Source of the DNA: Gemmatimonadota bacterium
Lineage (GTDB): Bacteria > Gemmatimonadota > Gemmatimonadetes > Gemmatimonadales > Gemmatimonadaceae
Reading direction: 5' to 3'
Length of the DNA stretch: 5,771 nt
Assembly (NCBI GenBank): GCA_023249395.1
Contig: JAHFCS010000158.1
Span: 1 to 5,771, forward strand
A program made the translations under genes and the position numbers. Each line of letters starts with the position of its first letter. The first letter of the stretch is position 1. The notes below the pieces were generated by a model. That model was not told the DNA's origin, searched no databases, and was given only the letters and a program-made list of their open reading frames with translations. Positions 1 through 5,771 of this stretch are shown piece after piece.

Positions 1-1176
1 GTAAACCGCATCGAGGGGTGTTGCCGGACGGCCGAGCTTGTCCTTGACGATGAAGTAACGGGGATAGCCGGCGACGATCGCCGACAGCGAACGGCTTTCC
101 TCATTGAGCAGCTGGAGGATCAACGCCGCGCCCATCGGCGCATCACGCCCGAGATGAAGCTCGGAGAGAATGACGCCGCCATTCCCTTCACCGCCGACCG
201 GCGCCTTTGCCGACCGCATGCGCGTTGCGACGTTGACCTCGCCCACCGGCACGCGGATGACCTCCCGCTGCTGCTCGTGGGCGATGTCGTCCATTATGCG
301 GCTCGTCGAGAGGTTGGTGACGACGTTCCCCTCGCGATGGCGCAACACGACCCTTGCAGCGAGCGCCAGCGTGTAGTCCTCGCCTATCGCGCGCCCTTCA
401 CTCGAAACGAGCGCCAGGCGATCCACGTCGGGATCAACGGCAAAGCCGATGTCCGCCCCCGATGAGCGAACCAGCGCCTCGAGCTCTCCCAGGTTCTCTG
501 CGACAGGCTCGGGCGACCGGGGAAAACGCCCGTCCGTCTCCAGATTGATCGCCGAAACTCGGCAGCCGAATTGTTGAAGGAGCTTCGGCATGAAGGCGCC
601 GCCGGCGCCGCGGACGCAGTCGAGGGCGACGTGAAACCCTCTTCTGCGGATCCCGTCGACGTCGATGAACGGAATCGCGAGAACGAGATCGAGGTGACGC
701 TGAATCGCCCCGGCGTCTTTCGCGATGGTGCCCAACTTGTCCCATGTCACGCGCGGAATCTCCCCGTCCACCACTGAGCGCATCGCTGTGCTCTCGGCTC
801 TATCGAGAAAAAGGCCCGAAGGGCCGATGAACTTGAGCGCGTTCCACTCGATCGGGTTGTGGCTGGCTGTGATCGCGAGCCCTCCTGCGGCGTGATGGTG
901 CTCGACGGCGAGCTGGATGGTAGGCGTCGGCGCCATCCCGACGTCCATGACGTTGCAGCCGACAGACTGGAGAGCGCTGAGCACGACGCGTTGGAACATC
1001 GGCCCCGACACGCGGCTGTCGCGCCCCACGACGATTGTGGGAGCGTCCGCTCCCGAGGCGCTTCGCGCCCACGCGCCAAAGCCGGCGGCGAAGCGGGCGA
1101 CGACTTCGGGCGTCAGCCCCTCGCCGACGCGACCGCGCACGCCGGAAACGCTGACCATCAGTCCGTCATATGCCAT
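1..1176 (-). CDS. glmM: Phosphoglucosamine mutase / phosphohexomutase family protein (C-terminus beyond window)
   Basis: The protein is an alpha-D-phosphohexomutase, which moves phosphate between C1 and C6 of a hexose (or glucosamine) through a phosphoserine. If it is GlmM it makes glucosamine-1-phosphate for UDP-GlcNAc in the cytoplasm. No stop occurs in the 392 codons visible. Seen: an N-terminal SGVRG loop (residues 11-15); the phosphoserine loop TASHNP with catalytic Ser near 105; the Mg-binding loop DPDVDR at 248-253; the sugar-recognition loop GEGNGG at 329-334; and RYFIVKDKL from 373, the entry to domain 4. The domain 4 phosphate-binding loop is missing because the window ends. The GEGNGG loop resembles archaeal-type and Bacteroidetes GlmM rather than the GEQSGH loop of E. 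coli GlmM, so phosphomannomutase or phosphoglucomutase activity is possible. The ATG at 1176 is chosen because AAGGAG lies four bases upstream and the first residues match the family. The gene is divergent from its right-hand neighbour. Family membership is sure; substrate is not. Confidence 0.93.
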   Translation of the reverse strand, partial: MAYDGLMVSVSGVRGRVGEGLTPEVVARFAAGFGAWARSASGADAPTIVVGRDSRVSGPMFQRVVLSALQSVGCNVMDVGMAPTPTIQLAVEHHHAAGGLAITASHNPIEWNALKFIGPSGLFLDRAESTAMRSVVDGEIPRVTWDKLGTIAKDAGAIQRHLDLVLAIPFIDVDGIRRRGFHVALDCVRGAGGAFMPKLLQQFGCRVSAINLETDGRFPRSPEPVAENLGELEALVRSSGADIGFAVDPDVDRLALVSSEGRAIGEDYTLALAARVVLRHREGNVVTNLSTSRIMDDIAHEQQREVIRVPVGEVNVATRMRSAKAPVGGEGNGGVILSELHLGRDAPMGAALILQLLNEESRSLSAIVAGYPRYFIVKDKLGRPATPLDAVY

Positions 1177-1180
1177 TCGG

Positions 1181-1186
1181 CTCCTT
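1181..1186 (-). promoter_or_regulatory. Ribosome binding site of the phosphohexomutase gene
   Basis: Read on the minus strand this is AAGGAG within a purine-rich run (AGAAGAAGGAG), four bases before the ATG at 1176. It supports that start over the internal ATG at codon 7. Confidence 0.6.
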
Positions 1187-1276
1187 CTTCTGCTCGGTGA
1201 CGTTGTCGCGGAAATCTAGCGAATCGGTGCGGTCCCATTCCTCATCCACGTAACGCGACGCATTGTTGCGGATGAC

Positions 1277-1284
1277 GGAGGAAA
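1277..1284 (+). promoter_or_regulatory. Ribosome binding site that decides the DUF418 start
   Basis: GGAGGAAA is the only strong Shine-Dalgarno match near this gene. GGAGG ends eight bases before the TTG at 1290, which is ideal spacing. It is 17 bases from the ATG at 1299 (too far) and lies downstream of the ATG at 1272, which has no purine-rich motif of its own. This favours TTG 1290 as the start. Confidence 0.5.
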
Positions 1285-1289
1285 ACATA

Positions 1290-2504
1290 TTGCTTCGGAT
1301 GCAAGAGCCAGGGCCAGGCGACCGGATTGACGTGGTCGACGTGCTACGCGGCATCGCGCTGCTCGGCATGTTCCTCGTGCACTTCAACGATGCTTCCTCC
1401 GCCGGGTCCGGCATCGCCGGCGAATACCAGAGAATCGTCGCGCTGCTGTTCGAGCAACGCTTCGCCACGATCTTCGCAATCCTGTTCGGTGTCGGGTTCG
1501 CGATCCAGCTCCGGCGCGCCGACGCGCACGGAGAATCATTCCTCCCGAGGTACCTTCGCCGCATTTTCGGATTGGCCGCCTTCGGCCTGATTGCCCAGGT
1601 CGCCTTTGGCCGCACCACGCTGATCTACCTTGCGGTCTGGGGACTTCCCCTGTTCGTGGCGCGGAAGTGGTCGACACCGATACTGATCGGTGCCGTCGTA
1701 CTGTCAGCGGCCTCTGGAGAGATATACCCCCTCGCGCGCACTACTTACGGCGTCGCCACCTGGGGAGAGCAGGGGTTTCGCGCCAGGCAGGAGGCTCGCG
1801 TGGCGCAGAATCACGACTTCATCCGGGCTAACAATGCGGCGCGACATGCAAAGGAATACTCCACTGTACTCGTCGCCCGGCTAAGGCACCTTTGGTGGTT
1901 GCAGACGCGGCCGCTGAATTTCCTCCCGGCAGACGTCTTCACGATGTTTCTGCTTGGCGTGCTCGGGCTGCGGCTCGGTCTTTTTGAGCGGCCGGACGAG
2001 CATCGACGACTGATCGCCGCGCTGATGATCATCGGCGTGCTTTCGTGGGCATTGAGTGCCTGGGTGCTTGCTCCGCCGAATACGAAGATTGGATCGCTTA
2101 TCGGTCTCGATCTGGTCGTAGCGCGGCTCAGGAGCGGATTCGGAGTGGTCAGCCGCCGGTGGCTCGCCCTTGCCTATATCGGTGGGGTGCTGCTCCTTGT
2201 GGCGCACAATCCTTTGTGGTTGCGGCGGCTTGCGGCCTTCGCATGGACTGGTCGAATGGCCCTGACAAACTACTTCGTTCAGATCGCGGTTCTTTACCTG
2301 ACGTTCTCCCGGCACGCACTTGGTCTCTCGGTCACGCCGCTGGTGGGAATGGGGGCGGCGCTGGTGCTCTTCCTCGCCCAGGCGGAGCTCGGCCGGTGGT
2401 GGTTGACGCGGTTCCGCTATGGCCCGCTGGAGTGGATCTGGCGCTCGATCACATACGCGCGCTGGGCACAATGGCGCGCTGACCCGGCCGTTCACCGCCC
2501 GTAG
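1290..2504 (+). CDS. DUF418 (YeiB-like) multi-pass membrane protein
   Basis: This is a conserved inner-membrane protein of unknown biochemical function, 404 aa from the TTG start. Seen: an N-terminal RGIALLGMFLVHF segment (about residues 20-32) that opens the first membrane helix; a second hydrophobic block FATIFAILFGVGFAIQ (about 58-73); and several further hydrophobic stretches (about 92-125, 128-142, 217-232, 241-262, 292-306, 316-342 and 351-364). A polar loop of about 60 residues sits between about 142 and 205. The C-terminal signature AFAWTGRMALTNY (316-328) followed by RFRYGPLEWIWRSITY (374-389) is typical of the DUF418 C-terminal domain. Length is normal for the family. The N-terminal half resembles the membrane acyltransferase (HGSNAT/DUF1624-like) fold, so acyl transfer across the membrane is a guess only. 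TTG 1290 is preferred on its ribosome site; in-frame ATG 1272 (410 aa) and ATG 1299 (401 aa) are alternatives. The gene is divergent from the phosphohexomutase and 65 bases upstream of the PLP enzyme gene. Confidence 0.88.
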   Translation: MLRMQEPGPGDRIDVVDVLRGIALLGMFLVHFNDASSAGSGIAGEYQRIVALLFEQRFATIFAILFGVGFAIQLRRADAHGESFLPRYLRRIFGLAAFGLIAQVAFGRTTLIYLAVWGLPLFVARKWSTPILIGAVVLSAASGEIYPLARTTYGVATWGEQGFRARQEARVAQNHDFIRANNAARHAKEYSTVLVARLRHLWWLQTRPLNFLPADVFTMFLLGVLGLRLGLFERPDEHRRLIAALMIIGVLSWALSAWVLAPPNTKIGSLIGLDLVVARLRSGFGVVSRRWLALAYIGGVLLLVAHNPLWLRRLAAFAWTGRMALTNYFVQIAVLYLTFSRHALGLSVTPLVGMGAALVLFLAQAELGRWWLTRFRYGPLEWIWRSITYARWAQWRADPAVHRP

Positions 2505-2569
2505 GCATTCAATCACTACTCACGCTCCGGCGCGCTATCTTTGAGCTTCTTCCATAGAGCAAGCTCCGC

Positions 2570-3751
2570 ATGACCCGCATTTTCGACGAAGACATGGACG
2601 CCGCGTTCGCCACCCGCGCGATTCACGCCGGACAGCGTCCCGATCTTCTCTCCGGCGCCATCATGACGCCGATCTACACCACTTCCACGTACGTGCAGGA
2701 GGCCCTCGGCAGAAACAAGGGCTACGAGTACGCTCGCGGCAAAAACCCTACGCGAGAGGCGTTGGAGCGGAACGTCGCGTCCCTCGAGGGCGGGATTCAC
2801 GCCTTCGCGTTCTCCAGTGGGATGGGATGCCTCGACTCCCTGATGAAGCTCTTCAAGTCGGGCGACCACATCGTCTGCGGCGAGAACGTCTACGGGGGAA
2901 CTTTCCGGCTATTCGACAAGATTCTCAGCGGTTACGGGATGTGCTTTACCTTCGTGGACACGCGCGACCCGCAGCGCATCGCCGATGCCTGCGAAGCGAA
3001 CACCCGCGCGATTCTCGTCGAGACGCCCACTAATCCGCTGATGCGCATCACGGATCTCACGGCAGCGGGAGAGATCGCCAGACGGGCGGGCGTCCTTTTT
3101 ATCGTCGACAACACCTTCGCCACACCGTTTTTCCAGAGGCCCTTCGAGTACGGCGCCGACATTGTGTACCACTCCACGACCAAGTATCTCAACGGCCACA
3201 GCGACATGGTCGGCGGCATCGCGATCATGCGCGACGACGAGCTCGCTTCACGCGTGGAATTCATTCAGAACGCATCCGGCGCGGTGCCGGGGCCATTCGA
3301 TTCCTGGCTGGCACTCCGCGGGACGAAGACGTTGCACCTCCGCATGCCTCGCCACGACGCCAACGGCCGCCGCGTTGCAGCATGGCTTGCGGAAAAGCTG
3401 GGCTACGATCGAGTCATCTATCCAGGACTCGAGTCGCATCCGCAGCACGAGCTCGCCAAACGACAGATGACGGGTTTTGGAGGAATGATCTCCGTTGACC
3501 TGGGCTCGAAGGCGCGGGCAGCCGAAGTTCTCTCGAAAGTGCGGGTCTTCTCGCTGGCCGAATCGCTCGGCGGCGTCGAGAGTCTCATCAGCCATCCGGC
3601 GTCGATGACTCATGCCTCGGTGGAGCCCGAGCGCCGCGCACATCTCGGAATCACCGAGGGCCTGGTGCGGCTCTCGTGCGGGGTCGAGGACGTGGACGAT
3701 CTGCTGGCGGATGTGGAGCGAGCGTTCGCACAAGGACCTTTCGTTGTTTAA
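2570..3751 (+). CDS. Cystathionine gamma-synthase / gamma-lyase family PLP enzyme
   Basis: This is a cytoplasmic, fold-type I PLP enzyme of Cys/Met metabolism, 393 aa and full length for the family. It either joins an activated homoserine with cysteine to form cystathionine, or splits cystathionine to cysteine, 2-oxobutyrate and ammonia. Seen: YEYARGKNPTR (52-62), whose Tyr and Arg contact the neighbouring subunit's PLP phosphate; SSGM (82-85) in the phosphate cup; the ring-stacking Tyr in ENVYGGT (105-111); Asp180 in VDNTF, which pairs with the PLP nitrogen; the Schiff-base Lys205 in HSTTKYLNGHSD; SLGGVESLISHPASMTH (332-348); and Arg367 in VRLSCGVED for substrate carboxylate. The VYGGTFRLF segment is like cystathionine gamma-lyase (YGGTNRYF) and lacks the cysteine that marks methionine gamma-lyase. 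Synthase and lyase cannot be told apart from sequence alone, so no symbol is given. The ATG at 2570 has only a weak upstream purine stretch; ATG 2594 is a possible alternative. A repeat begins 15 bases after the stop. Confidence 0.94.
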   Translation: MTRIFDEDMDAAFATRAIHAGQRPDLLSGAIMTPIYTTSTYVQEALGRNKGYEYARGKNPTREALERNVASLEGGIHAFAFSSGMGCLDSLMKLFKSGDHIVCGENVYGGTFRLFDKILSGYGMCFTFVDTRDPQRIADACEANTRAILVETPTNPLMRITDLTAAGEIARRAGVLFIVDNTFATPFFQRPFEYGADIVYHSTTKYLNGHSDMVGGIAIMRDDELASRVEFIQNASGAVPGPFDSWLALRGTKTLHLRMPRHDANGRRVAAWLAEKLGYDRVIYPGLESHPQHELAKRQMTGFGGMISVDLGSKARAAEVLSKVRVFSLAESLGGVESLISHPASMTHASVEPERRAHLGITEGLVRLSCGVEDVDDLLADVERAFAQGPFVV

Positions 3752-3765
3752 TCGACGGAACTTCC

Positions 3766-3871
3766 TTTCACCGCGGAGAACGCGAAGAACGCGGAGGATT
3801 TGTTTTGTGTTTTTCCATTAAAGTTTCTCCGCGTTCTCTGTGTTCTCCGCGGTAAGGCAGTTGTTGTTTTT
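3766..3871 (+). terminator. Large stem-loop after the PLP enzyme gene, possible terminator
   Basis: Copy A pairs with copy B to give a stem of about 30 bp with G:U wobbles and a 26-base T-rich loop (3799-3824). The stem is followed by a T-rich run, TTGTTGTTTTT (3861-3871), three bases after its right arm. This arrangement starts 15 bases past the stop at 3751, so it could end or stabilise the upstream transcript. The T tract is interrupted and the stem arises from a repeat family, so the terminator role is an inference. Confidence 0.35.
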
Positions 3872-3917
3872 CCATTCAAAGGCTTCTTCCGCGTTCTTCG
3901 CGTTCTCCGTGGTAAAG
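3766..3917. repeat. Three-copy intergenic repeat (one inverted, two direct copies of ~33 nt)
   Basis: Copy A (3766-3798) is made of three 9-nt units: CGCGGAGAA, CGCGAAGAA and CGCGGAGGA. Copies B (3825-3857) and C (3885-3917) are its reverse complement, matching at about 26 and 29 of 33 positions; many of the differences are C-to-T changes that still allow G:U pairing in RNA. B and C also share the flanking text GTTTTTCCATT (3809-3819 and 3866-3876), so they form a direct repeat with a period of 57-60 bases. The block fills nearly all of the gap between the PLP enzyme gene and purD. Such CGCGGAGAA-type repeats resemble dispersed intergenic elements of Gemmatimonadota and Acidobacteriota genomes (from memory, not searched). 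No transposase or target duplication is seen. Confidence 0.85.
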
Positions 3918-3922
3918 CCGTT

Positions 3923-5212
3923 ATGAAGGTTCTCCTCCTCGGCGGCGGCGGTCGCGAGCATGCGCTCGCCTGGAAGCTCCTCGCCGACGATCCGTCGCTC
4001 GAGCTGATCTGCGCTCCGGGAAACGCTGGGATCGCGGAGATCTGCGATTGCGTCCCGCTCAAGGCGACCGACATCAACGGACTAGCTGCATTTGCCCAGC
4101 GCGCTGAGATCGAGCTGACGGTCGTTGGGCCGGAAGGTCCCCTCGAGGCCGGAATAGTTGATCTGTTCAGCCAGAGTGGGCGCAGGATCTTCGGTCCCAC
4201 ACACAGGGCCGCGCGGATCGAAACCTCGAAGGCATTCGCCAAGAAGATGATGGGCAAGGCGCGCGTCGCTACCGCTGCCGCGAGCCTCCACAAGGACATG
4301 GGCGACGCAAAGCGCGCGGTCAGGCAAAGCGGCACACCGGTAGTGATCAAGGCGTCCGGGCTCGCCGCGGGCAAAGGCGTCGTCGTCGCCCGAAGTGTCG
4401 AGGAAGCGGACCGCGCGATCGAAATGATCCTCGGAGAGCGCATCTTCGGCGAAGCCGGCGCCGAGCTGCTGGTGGAAGAATTCATGGCCGGTGAGGAGCT
4501 GTCCATGTTCGCGATCACCGACGGCGAAAACGTGGTGCCGATGCTGCCGGCGCAGGATCACAAGCGGCTGCTCGATGGCGACATCGGGCCGAACACCGGC
4601 GGCATGGGAGCCTATGCCCCAGTGTCGCTGGCGTCGAGCGCGCTGACACAACAGATCACTGACACGATCCTTCTTCCGACACTCGCCGCGCTGCGCGACG
4701 CGGGACATCCCTTCACCGGCCTTCTCTACGCGGGGCTGATGCTGACGGCAGAAGGTCCGAAAGTTGTGGAGTTCAACTGCCGCTTCGGCGACCCGGAGAC
4801 GGAGGCGATCCTCCCGCTGATGAAGAGCTCACTCCTCGAGCTGGTTCACTCGGTCGCCAGTGGCGAATCACTCCGCGATGCAGAGCCGATCGAATGGCTC
4901 GACGCTCACGCGGCAACGACGGTGATCGCCGCGCCGGGATATCCTGATGCGCCATGTACGGGAGATACCATTCGTCTACCGCCTTGTCCGAACGGGATTC
5001 ACATATTCCACGCCGGGACCAGGCGCGACGCCACCACGGGCGAGCTCATCACCGCCGGCGGACGCGTGCTCGCGATCACCGGCGTCGGCGACTCACTCGC
5101 CGAGGCGGCGGCGTGCTCCCGCGAATACGCTGAGCTGGTGACATTCGACGGGAAGCAGATGCGGCGCGACATCGGGTGGCGCGAGCTCGAACGGAATGCC
5201 CGAGCTTCCTGA
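3923..5212 (+). CDS. purD: Phosphoribosylamine--glycine ligase (GAR synthetase)
   Basis: This is the second step of de novo purine synthesis: ATP, 5-phosphoribosylamine and glycine give glycinamide ribonucleotide. It is a cytoplasmic ATP-grasp enzyme of 429 aa, the usual length. Seen: the N-terminal loop GGGGREHALAWKL (7-19); GNAG (33-36); GPEGPL (69-74); SKAFAK (102-107) at the start of the ATP-grasp domain; the KASGLAAGKG nucleotide loop (143-152); EEFMAGEELS (185-194); the PurD signature QDHKRLLDGDIGPNTGGMGA (211-230); metal and ATP ligands in EFNCRFGDPETEAILPL (283-299); and FHAGTR (362-367) in the C-terminal domain. ATG 3923 is chosen because the family begins MKVLLLGGGGREHA. The reading frame stays open upstream to a TTG at 3800, but those 41 codons are repeat sequence and should not be annotated. 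Only GGTAAAG, the end of repeat copy C, sits where a ribosome site would be. The 3' end overlaps fpg by 17 bases. Confidence 0.97.
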   Translation: MKVLLLGGGGREHALAWKLLADDPSLELICAPGNAGIAEICDCVPLKATDINGLAAFAQRAEIELTVVGPEGPLEAGIVDLFSQSGRRIFGPTHRAARIETSKAFAKKMMGKARVATAAASLHKDMGDAKRAVRQSGTPVVIKASGLAAGKGVVVARSVEEADRAIEMILGERIFGEAGAELLVEEFMAGEELSMFAITDGENVVPMLPAQDHKRLLDGDIGPNTGGMGAYAPVSLASSALTQQITDTILLPTLAALRDAGHPFTGLLYAGLMLTAEGPKVVEFNCRFGDPETEAILPLMKSSLLELVHSVASGESLRDAEPIEWLDAHAATTVIAAPGYPDAPCTGDTIRLPPCPNGIHIFHAGTRRDATTGELITAGGRVLAITGVGDSLAEAAACSREYAELVTFDGKQMRRDIGWRELERNARAS

Positions 5213-5771
5213 AACCGAGACGATAGCGCGCGATCTGAACCGCGCCATCAGCGGATCGGTAATCGAAAGCGTCAGGGTCACACGCCCTGATGTATTGCGA
5301 GTGGTGTCGCCGCGAGAGTTGTCGCGGAGGGTGAAGGGCGCCCGCATCGAGCGAAGCTGGCGGCGCGCGAAGCTCGTCGTCATCGACCTTTCGACGACTG
5401 ACAGGCTTCTCGTGAGCCCGCGGTTCACCGGCGCGCTGCTGGTAAGCGACGGCTCGCTCGACACTTCGCTTCTCGAGTACTCCACGCTTCGCTTCAAGCT
5501 CGAAAATGGTCGCGCTCTTCACTACTGCGACGTCCGCCGCCTCGGCACCGTTGCGCTGATGGACGAGGCTCAGTTCACAGACTACACAAACGACCTGGGA
5601 ATAGAGCCTCTTGACCGATCGTTCACGCCGGAGCAATTATCGGTCGTTCTTCGGGCCTCCTCCCAGGCGATCAAGAAGCTCCTGATGGATCAGCGCAAAA
5701 TCGCGGGCATCGGCAACATCTACGCCAACGAGGCGCTCTGGCGCGCGGGCGTTGATCCGTCACGTGCGTCG
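5196..5771 (+). CDS. mutM: Formamidopyrimidine-DNA glycosylase (Fpg/MutM), 3' end beyond window
   Basis: This base-excision repair enzyme removes 8-oxoguanine and FaPy lesions from DNA and cuts the abasic site by beta/delta elimination. 192 codons are visible without a stop, of about 270-290 expected. Seen: MPELPETET, with the catalytic Pro2 and Glu3; WRRAK with the conserved Lys59 (the family's DNA-contacting lysine); DVRRLG (112-117); GIEPL (135-139); and the helix-two-turn-helix start IKKLLMDQRKIAGIGNIYANEAL (159-181) with the conserved Asn174. The C-terminal four-cysteine zinc finger would lie past the window edge. Two positions are unusual: the common HLGM(T/S)G motif reads SPRFTG (74-79), and the usual RRFG reads RRLG. 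ATG 5196 lies inside purD, 17 bases before the end of its stop, which suggests translational coupling; no strong separate ribosome site is visible. Nei-type glycosylase is less likely given the MPELPE start. Confidence 0.93.
   Translation, partial: MPELPETETIARDLNRAISGSVIESVRVTRPDVLRVVSPRELSRRVKGARIERSWRRAKLVVIDLSTTDRLLVSPRFTGALLVSDGSLDTSLLEYSTLRFKLENGRALHYCDVRRLGTVALMDEAQFTDYTNDLGIEPLDRSFTPEQLSVVLRASSQAIKKLLMDQRKIAGIGNIYANEALWRAGVDPSRAS

Noticed and set aside
154..1219. Several plus-strand ORFs of 60-113 codons
   Set aside because: They lie antisense to the phosphohexomutase, whose motifs run unbroken through the whole region; their products are Arg/Pro/Ala-rich with no recognisable motif.
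1881..2516. 211-codon minus-strand ORF
   Set aside because: It is antisense to the DUF418 gene, with a low-complexity product rich in Arg, Pro, Glu and Gln, as expected of a shadow frame in GC-rich DNA.
2508..2541. Possible promoter for the PLP enzyme gene (TTCAAT and TATCTT)
   Set aside because: The two boxes are 22 bases apart, too far for a normal sigma-70 promoter, and the TTCAAT match to a -35 is weak. TATCTT alone could be a -10 but is not enough to list.
2570..3751. Methionine gamma-lyase
   Set aside because: The characteristic active-site cysteine (YGCT) is Gly here (VYGGT).
3766..3917. CRISPR-like array
   Set aside because: There are only three copies, one is inverted, the spacers between copies are themselves similar, and no cas genes are present.
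3748..4518. 256-codon minus-strand ORF
   Set aside because: It is antisense to purD, is Ser/Ala/Arg-rich, and its end is translated repeat sequence.
1..5771. A new defence, mobile or biosynthetic system
   Set aside because: All genes but DUF418 are recognisable housekeeping enzymes, no transposase, integrase, tRNA or phage-like gene is present, and coding style is uniform across the window.

Overview
This is a GC-rich window (about 60% G+C by eye) from a bacterial chromosome. It carries four core-metabolism or repair genes and one conserved membrane protein of unknown function. The overall look is codon third positions strongly biased to G/C, an archaeal/Bacteroidetes-type phosphoglucosamine mutase, and intergenic repeats built from a 9-nt CGCGGAGAA-like unit. 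In my experience such repeats are common in soil Gemmatimonadota and some Acidobacteriota. I therefore infer a Gemmatimonadota-like organism, but no marker in the window proves it.

Layout. Bases 1-1176 (minus strand) hold the first 392 codons of a phosphohexomutase of the GlmM/PMM superfamily; its C-terminus lies beyond the left edge. A short divergent region follows. Next comes a DUF418 (YeiB-like) multi-pass membrane protein on the plus strand, probably starting at a TTG at 1290 and ending at 2504. After a 65-base gap lies a complete Cys/Met-metabolism PLP enzyme of the cystathionine gamma-synthase/gamma-lyase type (2570-3751). A 171-base non-coding gap (3752-3922) is almost filled by three copies of a ~33-nt repeat, one inverted and two direct. 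It is followed by purD (3923-5212, complete). purD overlaps by 17 bases the start of an fpg/mutM DNA glycosylase gene, which runs off the right edge (5196-5771).

How the genes relate. The phosphomutase is read divergently from everything else and would feed amino-sugar or sugar-phosphate precursors to the cell envelope. The PLP enzyme serves transsulfuration, and PurD makes GAR in purine synthesis. Fpg removes oxidised purines and is probably translationally coupled to purD. No single pathway links them; this looks like an ordinary housekeeping neighbourhood. I found no mobile element, RNA gene, CRISPR array or defence-like cluster. The most unusual item is the repeat block between the PLP enzyme gene and purD: its inverted copy can pair with either of two downstream copies, the last of which ends five bases before the purD start codon.
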